From JACRBK01 sp964427955 (GTDB taxonomy: Bacteria > Chloroflexota > Anaerolineae > Aggregatilineales > Aggregatilineaceae), in assembly GCA_964427955.1 (NCBI GenBank), contig CAYRWY010000004.1, positions 1-50,321 on the forward strand: a DNA stretch of 50,321 nt. Reading direction: 5' to 3'. Under the pieces are notes generated by a model. That model did not search any database and was not told where the DNA came from. It saw only the letters and a list, made by a program, of their open reading frames with translations. Made by a program: the position numbers and the translations under genes. Below are positions 25,213 to 34,911 of the stretch, in pieces. Every line of letters starts with the position of its first letter. Position 1 is the stretch's first letter.

Positions 25213-26166
25213 ATGACGGCAATACGCTCTCAAGAATCTCCCAGCTCGCTCGATCGGATCCTCACGGACAGGGTTCGCCGCGAGATCGGCAAGTCGTTCA
25301 CGGTCCTGCTGTGCCTGTTGCCAGGGATGACCATTTTTTTTCTTTTCCTGCTCATTCCCGTAGCCCAGGCGGCCCGCTACAGTCTGTATGATTGGAATGG
25401 CTTAGGTCCCCTGAGAGATTATGTTGGTCTTCGTAATTATGATCTGTTGTTTCACAACAAAACTTTCCAGATGGCCGTCCAACACAGCTTCATGATCATG
25501 TTGATGTCGTTGGGTATCCAGCTCCCCCTGTCGATGGCGATGGCCTTGATGGTCGGACGAGGGAGTCTGCCTGGAAAGAGCGTATTTCGGACCATTCTTT
25601 TTGTTCCTTACGTCTTTTCTGAAGTTATCACGGCGATCATCTGGCGCTATGTGCTGCATCCCAGCTCGGATGGCCTGATCAACACCATCTTGGGCAATAT
25701 TCCCGGCTACCATACGGTGGGGTGGATCGCTGATAGGAATGTCGTGCTCTACTCCATCTTTGCCGTCATTACGTGGAAATATTTCGGCTTCCACATGATT
25801 CTCTACATGGCTGGCCTTCAGGCGGTCAACAAGGATCACGAAGATGCCGCGCGCATCGACGGCGCGGACGAAAAGCGTGTGCTGCGGTACATTACGCTGC
25901 CGCTGATGGGAAGTACCATCCGGTTGACGGTGTTCATGTCTATTCTGGGGTCGTTCCAACAGTTGGTGATTATCTGGGTGCTCACCCAGGGTGGCCCGGT
26001 CAACTCCAGCCAGGTGATCACGACGTATCTTTATAAATATGGCATCAAGAACCTTAAGATGGGCTACGGCAGCGCAGTGGCGATTGCCCTGTTTGCCCTT
26101 ACGCTGATCTTCTCGTTGGGGTACCAACGCATGGTCATGCGGCAGGATTATGGGGATATGGCGTAA
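25213..26166 (+). CDS. ABC sugar transporter permease (MalF type)
   Basis: A 317-residue membrane permease with about six helices. The N-terminal tail is cytoplasmic, the first helix is LLCLLPGMTIFFLFLLIPVAQAARYSLYDW, and the EAA loop is EDAARIDGADEKRVLRYITLPLM. AGGAAC precedes its ATG. The next permease starts directly after its stop (TAAATG). Part of the LacI-importer-GH3 operon, which has no ATPase gene. Confidence 0.94.
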   Translation: MTAIRSQESPSSLDRILTDRVRREIGKSFTVLLCLLPGMTIFFLFLLIPVAQAARYSLYDWNGLGPLRDYVGLRNYDLLFHNKTFQMAVQHSFMIMLMSLGIQLPLSMAMALMVGRGSLPGKSVFRTILFVPYVFSEVITAIIWRYVLHPSSDGLINTILGNIPGYHTVGWIADRNVVLYSIFAVITWKYFGFHMILYMAGLQAVNKDHEDAARIDGADEKRVLRYITLPLMGSTIRLTVFMSILGSFQQLVIIWVLTQGGPVNSSQVITTYLYKYGIKNLKMGYGSAVAIALFALTLIFSLGYQRMVMRQDYGDMA

Positions 26167-27045
26167 ATGGAAGACACACTCTTGGACAATGCAGCGCAGT
26201 TAACCCCCCCCAGCCATTATAGTAGGATTCCCGGCTATCTGGTGAAGTATGCCATCTTGACCATCGTCTGCCTGATCATCATGGCTCCGGTCTTTACGGC
26301 GGTGTCGGGCAGCTTACGCGTCACCGGTGACTTCCTGTCGAAGCCGTTTGCGGTGCCCACGGGGAACTTTCAGTGGCAGCACTACACCGGTATTCTGGAA
26401 GATTCCGGTTTCTGGCAGTCGGCGACGAACAGCGCGTTGATCACGATCGGGGTCGTGATTCTGAATGTGTCGATGTCCAGCCTGCTCGCTTTCGCCTTCA
26501 GTCGCATCGATTTTCGTGGCCGTGAAATCGTCTTCAACATTCTCTCCATTGGGCTGCTGTTCCCGATTGTCATCGCCATGCTGCCCGTTTTCATCCAGGT
26601 ACGCAGCATGGGATTGATTAACAGTCTGTGGGGCGTTATCCTTCCGATGGTGGCCTTCGGCCTGCCGGGAAGTGTGATCATCCTGCGGACGTTCTTCCGG
26701 GCGGTGCCGATTGAACTCGAAGACGCGGCGTACATCGACGGCTGCACCCGCCTGGGCTTCTTCCGATTTATTCTGATCCCCCTGGCTCGCCCGGCGCTGG
26801 CTTCCGTGGCGACGTTACAGGTGATCGCGGGCTGGAACGAGTATTTCCTGCCGCTCCTGATTTTACCCGATCCTAAAAAGTGGCCGCTGCCGCTCGGTGT
26901 GATGCAGTTTCAAGGCCAGTGGGGAACGGATTGGGCACGCGTGATGGCCTACGTGACGATCTTGATTATCCCGGCGGTGGTCTTCTACCTGGTCACGGAA
27001 AAATTTATCGTCACTGGGCTGACGGGTGGGGAACTCAAAGGATAG
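26167..27045 (+). CDS. ABC sugar transporter permease (MalG type)
   Basis: A 292-residue second permease with about six helices. The EAA loop reads LEDAAYIDGCTRLGFFRFILIPLARP and the end TEKFIVTGLTGGELKG is MalG-like. Its ATG adjoins the preceding TAA, so translation is coupled. GH3 follows after 44 bp. The pair needs an outside ATPase. Confidence 0.94.
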   Translation: MEDTLLDNAAQLTPPSHYSRIPGYLVKYAILTIVCLIIMAPVFTAVSGSLRVTGDFLSKPFAVPTGNFQWQHYTGILEDSGFWQSATNSALITIGVVILNVSMSSLLAFAFSRIDFRGREIVFNILSIGLLFPIVIAMLPVFIQVRSMGLINSLWGVILPMVAFGLPGSVIILRTFFRAVPIELEDAAYIDGCTRLGFFRFILIPLARPALASVATLQVIAGWNEYFLPLLILPDPKKWPLPLGVMQFQGQWGTDWARVMAYVTILIIPAVVFYLVTEKFIVTGLTGGELKG

Positions 27046-27089
27046 AACGACTCCTGCACTCTGCCGCGGTACACAGAAGGAATTCTTGA

Positions 27090-29432
27090 ATGACGACGAC
27101 ACAATCGATTGACGAGCGTGTAAACAACCTGCTTGGCCAGATGACGCTGGACGAAAAACTGGCGCAGATGGGCGGGGTATGGGCCACGAGTCTGATTGAC
27201 GAGCAGCGCGCTTTTGTCCTCTCGAAAGCGCGTGATACCATCCCCAATGGGATCGGGCATATCTCGCGCATCGGGGCGGCGGCGCTGCTGCCTCCCGGAC
27301 CCAGCGCGGCGCTGGCCAACACGATCCAGAAGTACCTGATCGAGCAGACCCGGCTGGGCATTCCGGCCATCGTGCACGAAGAAAGCTGCGCGGGCTACAT
27401 GGCCCGCGGCGCGACCACCTTTCCCCAGTCCATCGGGTTGGCGTCTACCTGGGACCCCGATCTGATCTACGATCTGGCGACGGTGATCCGCATCCAGATG
27501 CGCGCCGTGGGAGCGCATCACACCCTGGCCCCGGTGCTCGACCTCGTGCGTGATCCGCGGTGGGGCCGCATCGAAGAAACCTACGGCGAAGATCCCTACC
27601 TCATCAGCCAGATCGGCAACGCTTATATTCGCGGCGTGCAGAGCGATGACCTCCAGGATGGAGTTGTCGCCACGGCCAAGCATTTCGCCGGGCACGGCTG
27701 GCCGGAGGGCGGGCGCAACTGGTCTATCGTGCGCATTCCGCCCCGTGAATTCCGCGAAATCTTCTTGACGCCGTTCTGGGCCGCGATCAAAGAAGCGCAT
27801 ATCGCCTCGTTCATGAATGCCTACCACGAACTGGATGGCATCCCGTGCGGCAGCTCGAAGGAGCTGATGGTCGATATTCTGCGTCAAGAGATGGGCTTCG
27901 ACGGTGTGGTCGTCTCTGATTATTGGACGCTGGATGCCTTCATCAATTATCACCGGGTAGCGACGGATGCTCAAGACGCTGCACGCCAGGGGATCGAAGC
28001 CAAGATCGACATCGAGCTGCCCGTGTGGAATTACTACCACGGCGCGCTGCGCGACGCGGTGCAGTCCGGTAAGGTCGATCTCAGCCTGGTGGACGAGGCG
28101 GTCAAGCGCGTGCTGACGATGAAGTTCCAGTTGGGACTGTTCGATCAGCCGTATGTGGACGACGGCGCGGCGCCGGAGGTGTTCAACACCGCGGAGCAGT
28201 GCGCCCTGGCGCTCCAAGCCGCGGAAAAGTCCATTGTGTTGCTCAAGAACGATAACCTGCTGCCCCTGCCCGCCGATCTGAAGTCGATTGCCGTCATCGG
28301 CCCCAGCGCTGACAGCATCCGGTTCTTGCAGGGGGACTATCATTATCCTTCGCACCTGGAAGGGATGTTCCTCTCCGACACCAATGTCGATGCCCCCAAT
28401 CCGATGCAGAACCTGAAGGCAACCAATTTCTGGGATCATTTCGTGCCCTCGGTGACCGTGCTGGAAGGCATCCGGGCTGCGATTTCGCCCAATACCCAGC
28501 TTCACTACGCGCAGGGCTGCCCGATCCACGATCTGGATACGTCCGGCTTTGACGAAGCGGTCGCGGCGGCCAGGCAGGCCCAGGTGGCGGTGGTGGTGGT
28601 CGGCGGACAATCCGGCCTGGCGCGCCACTGCGACTGCGGCGAATCGCTGGACCATGCCACGCTCGGACTGCTTGGCGTCCAGCAGCAGTTGGTCGAAGCG
28701 ATCCACGCCACGGGGACGCCGGTGGTGGTCGTGCTGTTGAACGGTCGCCCGCTGGCCTTGCCCTGGATCGCCGAGAACGTCCCGGCCATTGTAGAGGCCT
28801 GGCTTCCGGCCCAGGCGGGTGGCACGGCGGTCGCCAACGTCTTGTTTGGCCAGGCGAATCCCGGCGGCAAACTGCCGGTGACGTTCCCCCGCTCCTCCGC
28901 CCAGCTTCCTCTGTACTACAACTATAAGCCGTCCGGCTGCCGTTCGCACTGGAACGTCAATTACGTGGACATGAGCGTCAGCCCGTTGTTCCCGTTCGGG
29001 CATGGGCTGAGCTACACCCAGTTCGCTTACGGCAATCTCCGCATCACGCCGGAGCAGGTTGCCCCTACCGGCACGGTGACGATCAGCGTCGAGGTCCAGA
29101 ACGTGGGCCAGCGCGCCGGGGACGAGGTTGTGCAGCTCTACCTGTCGGATCGCGTCGGCAGTGTGGCGCGCCCGGTCCGCGAACTGAAGGGTTTCCAGCG
29201 GATCACGCTCCAGCCGGGCGAAAAGAAGGCCGTGATCTTCACCGTTCCCCTGTCCGCGCTGGCCTTCTACGACCGGGACATGCAGGTTGTGGTCGAACCT
29301 GGGATGGTCGATGTGATGGTCGGCAGTTCGTCGGCGGATATTCGTGCCAGCGGCGAGCTTGAAATCGTAGGGAGTGTCACGCCGGTCGAGCGCACCTTCA
29401 CCAACCCGGTCGAGGTTCGAACGCTCGCTTAG
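27090..29432 (+). CDS. GH3 beta-glucosidase / beta-xylosidase
   Basis: A 780-residue family 3 retaining enzyme. The TIM-barrel domain (about 1-330) has the nucleophile Asp277 (GVVVSDYW) and the KHFAGHGWPEGG substrate motif. The alpha/beta sandwich domain (about 370-600) and a C-terminal fibronectin III-like domain (about 650-760) follow. AAGGAA precedes the ATG. There is no signal peptide, so it degrades imported oligosaccharides. It ends the LacI-importer operon and is followed by a strong terminator. In family 3 this layout covers beta-glucosidases, beta-xylosidases and arabinosidases; the precise sugar is not decided by the visible residues. Confidence 0.94.
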   Translation: MTTTQSIDERVNNLLGQMTLDEKLAQMGGVWATSLIDEQRAFVLSKARDTIPNGIGHISRIGAAALLPPGPSAALANTIQKYLIEQTRLGIPAIVHEESCAGYMARGATTFPQSIGLASTWDPDLIYDLATVIRIQMRAVGAHHTLAPVLDLVRDPRWGRIEETYGEDPYLISQIGNAYIRGVQSDDLQDGVVATAKHFAGHGWPEGGRNWSIVRIPPREFREIFLTPFWAAIKEAHIASFMNAYHELDGIPCGSSKELMVDILRQEMGFDGVVVSDYWTLDAFINYHRVATDAQDAARQGIEAKIDIELPVWNYYHGALRDAVQSGKVDLSLVDEAVKRVLTMKFQLGLFDQPYVDDGAAPEVFNTAEQCALALQAAEKSIVLLKNDNLLPLPADLKSIAVIGPSADSIRFLQGDYHYPSHLEGMFLSDTNVDAPNPMQNLKATNFWDHFVPSVTVLEGIRAAISPNTQLHYAQGCPIHDLDTSGFDEAVAAARQAQVAVVVVGGQSGLARHCDCGESLDHATLGLLGVQQQLVEAIHATGTPVVVVLLNGRPLALPWIAENVPAIVEAWLPAQAGGTAVANVLFGQANPGGKLPVTFPRSSAQLPLYYNYKPSGCRSHWNVNYVDMSVSPLFPFGHGLSYTQFAYGNLRITPEQVAPTGTVTISVEVQNVGQRAGDEVVQLYLSDRVGSVARPVRELKGFQRITLQPGEKKAVIFTVPLSALAFYDRDMQVVVEPGMVDVMVGSSSADIRASGELEIVGSVTPVERTFTNPVEVRTLA

Positions 29433-29449
29433 ACGGGATCAGGAAATTC

Positions 29450-29478
29450 AAAGGGCGCAGTCACACCGCGCCCTTTTT
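29450..29478 (+). terminator. Intrinsic terminator after GH3
   Basis: GGGCGC (29453-29458) pairs with GCGCCC (29468-29473), extended by AAA/TTT, and is followed by TTTTT (29474-29478). It lies 18 bp past the GH3 stop, ending the rightward operon. Confidence 0.85.
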
Positions 29479-29487
29479 GATTCCGCC

Positions 29488-29527
29488 GGGTGGCGGGCGG
29501 ACCGGAGAGTGAGCCTGCCCGCCACCC
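29488..29527 (-). terminator. Hairpin at the 3' end of the mannosidase operon
   Basis: GGGTGGCGGGC (29488-29498) and GCCCGCCACCC (29517-29527) form a perfect 11-bp stem with an 18-nt loop. It lies 23 bp beyond the GH38 stop. There is no immediate T-run on the leftward strand, so it may act as a 3'-end stabiliser together with the neighbouring terminator. Confidence 0.55.
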
Positions 29528-29549
29528 ATCGTTCGGGGTGTGATTCGAT

Positions 29550-32429
29550 TTATGGCTTGAGAAGCTGGACGCGCAGCGAAACGATCCGCTTGGGTGCCAC
29601 CGCCAGGTGGACGATGCCCTGCTGGTCGGCGGCGACGGGTTCCAGCGGATCTTCGAGCAGATTGGTGAGTGTGACCTCGCCCACCGGCAGACCAAAGGCG
29701 ATCTGGCCGGAGACGGAATCCTTGCTGCTGTTGTAGAACCGGACGATCAGGTCCGATCCGGTCTCGGCAGGCTTGATCGCGGTCAGGACCAGTTCGGCGG
29801 GCGCCAGCGCCACGAAGCGCAGCGCGGGCGGCAGCGTGCCGCGGGCCGGGTCCGATGTTCCTGCGCGCAGCGGAGCGATGAAGCCGTAGGCTTCCTGCGC
29901 GGCCTGGTCGAGCGTAAACCCGCCGCCGAACGGGATCAGGCTGTAGTCCGCGGTGGCAGGGCCGAGACACTGCGCGCCGGGCGTGGTCCGGGCCGGACCG
30001 GCGTGTCCTGGGCGGCAGTCCAGATCGTCGCGCGACAGCCAGCCCACCGCGCGCAGCAGGGTCAGCGCCAGGGTGGACCCGCGGTGCTCGTATTCCGGCA
30101 GCCCCCGCGCGGCGACCAGCAGCCCGCGGTCGTGTTCGGCGAGCGCCGTGAAGGCGCGCTGGGCCGCGGTAGGCTCCGGACGTTCCGCCCAACCGTCTGC
30201 CCCATCGGGCCGGACCGGCAGGCGGCGCAGGCGGTCGAAGTGCCCATCGACGATGGCGTACTCACTTCGCAGCCCGGTCGGAAACAGGACCCGCAGGCGG
30301 TGATTCGGCGCGGGATTGTTCCACTCGGCCCGGATATCGATCCGGCGCACGCCCGGCATGACCCGGATCGCGAACGTGATGGGCAGCTCGACGGTTGGAG
30401 CGGCACGCGCGTCCCGGTCGGGAGTCAGGTCGGCAGGGAGCGCGTATCCGGCCCGAACCGTCAGAGTCTGCCCCAATAACCCGTCGTCCTGGCGTTCGAT
30501 GGTGGGCGGCTGCGCGGGCTGCGTGATCCGCTGATCCTGCGCCGGAGCACAGTAGTTGTATTCGTCGCCCCGGTCGCCGCCATCTTCCAGTCCGTTCAAT
30601 CCTCGGTAAACCGCTCCGCTGGCCTTGTCCGTGACCGTCAGGGTGCCATCCCGCGGATCGGCCTCGACCCGGAACCACTCGTTTTCGATGACCGCCGTCT
30701 GAGCGGACATCCCTGGCAGCTTGGGCTGTTCGACGGCGGGCGCAGTGGCCAGCCGGTAAGCGCGGTAGCCGATGCCGGGCACCGCCTGCGCCGCGAACGC
30801 CAGCCGGTAATGGCCCGCCAGATAGGTCGTGAGGCGACACTGCTGCGCCGCCTGCCAGCGGGCATCCGCCCGGATGGCCTGGACCAACGCCGCGAAGCTG
30901 CCGATCCTGCCAGTGTGATATTCGGGCAGCACCAACTCCAGGCGCACCCCGGCGTCGTCAAACCACACCTGCACATCGCTGATCAGCCGTCCCTTGTAAA
31001 ACCCGACTTCGATCTGGTCGAGCAGGGCCGCAGTCTCGTCTTGCCCCAGGGCATACGCCTCGAAGACAATTTCTTCCCCTTCGACCACGCGATAGGGGAT
31101 CTCCTGGCCGTACTCGTCCAGCAGCACATACCGCCGCCGCGGTCCGGCCCAGGGCACCGTGATCTGCGCCACGCCCGTTTGGGGGATGGTGGCCGGGTTG
31201 TAGACCAACACCGTCTGATCGGCCCGGCTCGCAGGCTCGGCCCGATCTGGCGGATCGACTTCAGGGGCATCCCGGTGCGCGGGCAGCCGCGTCTGATCGA
31301 CCTGAGCCGCCAGATCGCGCAGTCCGGCTTCGACCACCTGATCCGCGATCTGCTGGCTCCAGTCGAAGCGGGTGCACATCTCGTCGTGCACCTGATCAAT
31401 CGAACAGCCGCAGATCGAGTCGTGCGGGTGGTTCTCGATCAAAGTGCGCCAGGCGTGCCAGGTGTGGCTGGCCCGATCGGCGCCGCCGAGGACTCGCACC
31501 CACGCGCTGATCGGCTCGGCGTAGCGTTCCAGCGTGGTTTCGCAGGCGTGGTTGCGCTGCTTGATCCACAACCGTGCCGAGTAGACGCCGGGCAGCACCG
31601 GAGAATAGCGGGACGAGCGTAGTTCGCCACGCACCGTGGGCGTGTCGTCGGGAAGCTGGGAGCGCACCGCTGCCACGTGATCCGCCAGCGTGGCATGAGT
31701 CAGCACCGCCCGCCCGGCCAGCCGTGCATTCGCCGCCGCGATCAAATCCGGCAGTTCCGGCTGGGGCAGCATGTGATCGGTCCCGTTCATCAGCAAGAGA
31801 TGGGGCGTCCGCGCGTGGGGGGCCAGGCGGGCCATCTGCCCTTCGACCGCGCGGGTGAAGGCTTCCGGCGTGGTGGGCGCCCATGACAGGTTCCCATAGC
31901 CGGTCCGAAAATAGATCGTGAGCAGGCGCGTTCCGTCGGGCGCTTCCCACCACAGCGCGGTCGGGACGTCGTCCAGCCCGCGCTGCAATGCTGCCGCTTC
32001 GATCCCGCACCCGGCCAGCATCTGCGGAAGCTGGCTGATGTGCCCGAACGGATCAGGCGTATAGCCGATCGGCATTCGCGCCCCAAAACGTGCGCAGGTT
32101 TTTGATCCGAGCATCAGGTTACGCACCGTCGCTTCGGGGCTGACCAGGAATTCGTCCGGCAGGATGTGCCAGGGGCCGATCATCAGCCGTCGCTGCGCAA
32201 TGTGCCGCCGCAGATCGGGTTCGCGTTCGGGGCGCACGGCGAGATAGTCGTCGAGCAGGATCGTCTGCCCGTCCAGCAAAAAACTGCGGTAGGCGGGATC
32301 GCGGTCCAGCAGGTCGAGCAGGGTGTCTACCAGCTCGACCAGGCGAAACCGGAAGACCTCGAACGGCTGGTACCATTCACGATCCCAGTGCGTATGCGAA
32401 ACAATCGTCACCTGCCAGGGCGTGGTCAT
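29550..32429 (-). CDS. GH38 alpha-mannosidase
   Basis: A 959-residue family 38 retaining alpha-mannosidase, a zinc enzyme. Zinc ligands and nucleophile are visible: His12, His14 and Asp16 (SHTHWDREW), Asp126 (YTPDPFGHISQLPQML) as nucleophile, and NHPHDSICGCSIDQVHDEM at 333-351. A three-helix middle domain and a large C-terminal beta region (about 440-959) follow. There is no signal peptide, so it is cytoplasmic, like the bacterial enzymes that trim imported mannosides. The start at 32429 is chosen for GGAG eight nt before it; the upstream frame lies inside the PHP gene. It is the last gene of the GntR/LacI-importer operon. The long frame with conserved active-site residues argues that it is functional. 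Confidence 0.94.
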   Translation of the reverse strand: MTTPWQVTIVSHTHWDREWYQPFEVFRFRLVELVDTLLDLLDRDPAYRSFLLDGQTILLDDYLAVRPEREPDLRRHIAQRRLMIGPWHILPDEFLVSPEATVRNLMLGSKTCARFGARMPIGYTPDPFGHISQLPQMLAGCGIEAAALQRGLDDVPTALWWEAPDGTRLLTIYFRTGYGNLSWAPTTPEAFTRAVEGQMARLAPHARTPHLLLMNGTDHMLPQPELPDLIAAANARLAGRAVLTHATLADHVAAVRSQLPDDTPTVRGELRSSRYSPVLPGVYSARLWIKQRNHACETTLERYAEPISAWVRVLGGADRASHTWHAWRTLIENHPHDSICGCSIDQVHDEMCTRFDWSQQIADQVVEAGLRDLAAQVDQTRLPAHRDAPEVDPPDRAEPASRADQTVLVYNPATIPQTGVAQITVPWAGPRRRYVLLDEYGQEIPYRVVEGEEIVFEAYALGQDETAALLDQIEVGFYKGRLISDVQVWFDDAGVRLELVLPEYHTGRIGSFAALVQAIRADARWQAAQQCRLTTYLAGHYRLAFAAQAVPGIGYRAYRLATAPAVEQPKLPGMSAQTAVIENEWFRVEADPRDGTLTVTDKASGAVYRGLNGLEDGGDRGDEYNYCAPAQDQRITQPAQPPTIERQDDGLLGQTLTVRAGYALPADLTPDRDARAAPTVELPITFAIRVMPGVRRIDIRAEWNNPAPNHRLRVLFPTGLRSEYAIVDGHFDRLRRLPVRPDGADGWAERPEPTAAQRAFTALAEHDRGLLVAARGLPEYEHRGSTLALTLLRAVGWLSRDDLDCRPGHAGPARTTPGAQCLGPATADYSLIPFGGGFTLDQAAQEAYGFIAPLRAGTSDPARGTLPPALRFVALAPAELVLTAIKPAETGSDLIVRFYNSSKDSVSGQIAFGLPVGEVTLTNLLEDPLEPVAADQQGIVHLAVAPKRIVSLRVQLLKP

Positions 32430-32434
32430 CGGGA

Positions 32435-33823
32435 TCACTCCACATAGATCGGATTCGTGAGCGCGCACACCGCCTCGTCCTCCGGGTCGATCAACTGGGC
32501 CCGGAGATACGGCGTCTGGGCGACCGGCAGTTCGACGTCGATTTCCTGCTCGTCGGCGGTAACGGCGACCTGGGTGGACACTCCCGCCGCGTCGCACAGT
32601 TCGAGCCGCCGCCCGGCGCCGCCGATCACACGTACCTGGATCGCTGCCCGCCCGGACGCGGGCCGTGCCATCACGTCGCCCATCAGCGCGTGACCGCTTT
32701 CCAGGAAAAGCTGCGGGCCGTCCGGCGCGGCGCTGATGAAGGCGTGTCCGGCGCGCAGCCCGGCCAGCAGGTTTGCCGCGGTGGGCCGGGCGGGGCAGTG
32801 AATCCAGGTGGTCGGCGTGCCGATCCGGGCCAGGTGCTCCTGCTTGTAGTAGTGCGCGTCACTGCCGCCGACGGCGACGATCCGTTCGCCCCGGCGAAGG
32901 CGCGACTCCCAGAAGGCCAGCGCCTCGGAATTGAAAATCCGCCAGGGACCATTCCAGACTTCGATGCAGTGCTGTCCGACGATCTCCTTGAAGACCCAGG
33001 GCGGCCCGGCGGGACGCGGATGATTACACGAGGTCAGATAGCCCAGATCGACCGCCCGTTGGATCGAGGTGCGCATCAGATCGGGCGTCAGCGTGCGGAA
33101 GTCGATCCACTCTTCGATGCCCCAGACGTTCCAGTGCCCCTTGTAACTGGTCACTTCGCAGCCGGGAATGAGCGCCAGCGGGCCGGGATCGATCTGCGCC
33201 AGCGCGGCGAGATGGCTGATCGAGTTGTGGTCGGTCACGGCCAGAAAGTCCAGCCCCAACGCCCGCGCCGTGGCGACCAGGTCGCGCGGATCGGAGTCGC
33301 CGTCGCTGTGGAAGGTATGGCAGTGCAGTTCGCCGTGATACCAGCCGTTCGCCCGCACGGGCGGCGTGTTGAGGCTGTTCTGGAGCGTCAGCATCGTGGG
33401 ATAAGCCGGGGGTTCGGGATCATCGCCGTGCAAAAAGCGCAGCGTGATCTCATACTGGCAGCCATCCGGCGCGCTCTTGTAGAAGCCGAGGTTGATGTTC
33501 CAGACGCCCGGTGTCAGAGGACCGGGCAGGTAACCCGGCGTAGCCTCGTGGGGCGTGACAAAGAAGCTGTGCCGCGCGCTGCCGGTCCAGCCGCGAAAGC
33601 CCTGGCCCGGATACTCCGCGCCGCGCTGATCGAATAGACCGATGTCCAGCGTATTGCCGCCCGTCACGTGCGGATCGGAGTCGATTTCGGCGCTGTAGCG
33701 GTAACTCACCTCCAGGCGGCGCACGCGGTCGGGCATGACGAAGGGCACGTTGTAATAATTTTCGGCCTGCTCCGGCGCAAGGAAGCCTTGCAGGACGGTT
33801 TCGGTCCAGCGTTCGTCGCTCAT
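32435..33823 (-). CDS. CehA/McbA-type PHP-domain metallohydrolase
   Basis: A 462-residue protein. Residues about 1-150 form a beta-sandwich-like domain; residues 160-400 are a PHP metal-dependent hydrolase. Metal-site motifs are HGELHCHTFHSDGD (163-176), VTDHN (197-200), GCEVTSYKGHWNVWG (221-235) and SCNHPR. PHP domains use three metals to hydrolyse phosphoesters; CehA/McbA relatives include carbamate hydrolases. AAGGTGA precedes the start. Its ATG overlaps the stop of the ATPase gene (ATGA) and it ends 5 bp before GH38, so it belongs firmly in the alpha-mannoside operon. A phosphodiester- or phosphate-carrying mannose glycan would explain it, but this is conjecture. Confidence 0.87.
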   Translation of the reverse strand: MSDERWTETVLQGFLAPEQAENYYNVPFVMPDRVRRLEVSYRYSAEIDSDPHVTGGNTLDIGLFDQRGAEYPGQGFRGWTGSARHSFFVTPHEATPGYLPGPLTPGVWNINLGFYKSAPDGCQYEITLRFLHGDDPEPPAYPTMLTLQNSLNTPPVRANGWYHGELHCHTFHSDGDSDPRDLVATARALGLDFLAVTDHNSISHLAALAQIDPGPLALIPGCEVTSYKGHWNVWGIEEWIDFRTLTPDLMRTSIQRAVDLGYLTSCNHPRPAGPPWVFKEIVGQHCIEVWNGPWRIFNSEALAFWESRLRRGERIVAVGGSDAHYYKQEHLARIGTPTTWIHCPARPTAANLLAGLRAGHAFISAAPDGPQLFLESGHALMGDVMARPASGRAAIQVRVIGGAGRRLELCDAAGVSTQVAVTADEQEIDVELPVAQTPYLRAQLIDPEDEAVCALTNPIYVE

Positions 33824-34905
33824 TCGAGAAGTTCACCTTCACTGTTGTAGAGGAACGTGCGATCCAGATCAAAGGTCAGCCAGGCGGTTTTGTCGAGCAC
33901 CGGCTGTTCATCCTGGAACAGGCGCACCGAGATTAGTTGCCCGCCGACCTGCATGATCACCAGCCATTCGCCGCCCAGCGGTTGGATGACGTACACCTCG
34001 CCGGGAATCGCGCCGGGTTTCTCGGCGGGGCTGACGGCGATATTTTCGGGACGGATGCCCAGGGTGATGTTCTTCCCGTTTTTGACGACCGCTCCCCATC
34101 GTTCGCGGTGGGCGGCGATGTCCAGTGCGCGCCCCTGCTCGAAGACGATCTTCCCCGCGCCGATGTCCACCTGGCAGGGCAGCAGGTTCATGGGCGGGTT
34201 GCCGATGAAGGCCGCCACGAAGGTGTTGGCCGGACGCCGGTAGACGTCCAGCGGATTTCCCAACTGCATCACGCGTCCGAAATTCATCACCGCGATCCGG
34301 TCGGCCAGCGCCATCGCTTCCGCCTGGTCGTGCGTGACGTAGACCGCCGTGACGCCCACTTCTTGCTGCAAGTGTTTGAGGAAGGCCCGCGCTTCCAGCC
34401 GCAGCTTGGCATCCAGGTTGCTCAGCGGCTCGTCGAAGAGGAAGACCTGCGCCTGGTGCACCAGGGCACGCGCGACCGAGGCGCGCTGCTGCTGCCCGCC
34501 GGACACCTGGCCGGGACGCCGTCCCAGCAAATTCCCGATCTGCAATTCCTCCGCCACTTCGGTCACGCGGCGGGTGATGTCCGGGTTGGAGACGCCGCGC
34601 ACCTTCAGCGGATAGCCGATATTGTTGAGCAGCGTCATGTGCGGGTACAGCGCGTAATCCTGAAAGACCATCGCGATATCCCGCTCGCGCGGGGGCAGCC
34701 GGGTGACCTCTTTGTCCCCGATGCGAATGCTGCCGCTTTCGGGGACTTCCAGCCCGGCGATCAGGCGCAGGGTGGTGGTCTTTCCACACCCGGAGGGACC
34801 GAGCAGCGCCACAAATTCACCGTCGGCCACGTCCAGGCTGACATTGTTGACGGCGACCAGCTCGCCAAATTTTTTTACGATATTCTCGATCTGAATTCTT
34901 GCCAT
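33820..34905 (-). CDS. ABC transporter ATPase (MsmX/UgpC/MalK type)
   Basis: A 361-residue sugar-importer ATPase. Walker A is GPSGCGKTT (36-44), the signature is SGGQQQR (135-141), Walker B is VFLFDEP (154-160) with D-loop SNLDAK, and the switch His is in VTHDQAEA. After about residue 235 comes an OB/TOBE regulatory domain typical of MalK and UgpC. It powers the importer encoded by the two genes upstream and is the only importer ATPase in this window. Relatives such as MsmX energise several importers, so it may also serve the operons at 4670 and 23809. Only a weak ribosome site precedes its ATG, 6 bp after the permease stop. Confidence 0.95.
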   Translation of the reverse strand: MARIQIENIVKKFGELVAVNNVSLDVADGEFVALLGPSGCGKTTTLRLIAGLEVPESGSIRIGDKEVTRLPPRERDIAMVFQDYALYPHMTLLNNIGYPLKVRGVSNPDITRRVTEVAEELQIGNLLGRRPGQVSGGQQQRASVARALVHQAQVFLFDEPLSNLDAKLRLEARAFLKHLQQEVGVTAVYVTHDQAEAMALADRIAVMNFGRVMQLGNPLDVYRRPANTFVAAFIGNPPMNLLPCQVDIGAGKIVFEQGRALDIAAHRERWGAVVKNGKNITLGIRPENIAVSPAEKPGAIPGEVYVIQPLGGEWLVIMQVGGQLISVRLFQDEQPVLDKTAWLTFDLDRTFLYNSEGELLE

Positions 34906-34911
34906 GATAGT

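Noticed and set aside
26985..29003. A 672-residue open frame antisense to GH3
   Set aside because: It is a by-product of the GC-rich codon pattern opposite a clear GH3 gene; it lacks recognisable domains and a ribosome site.
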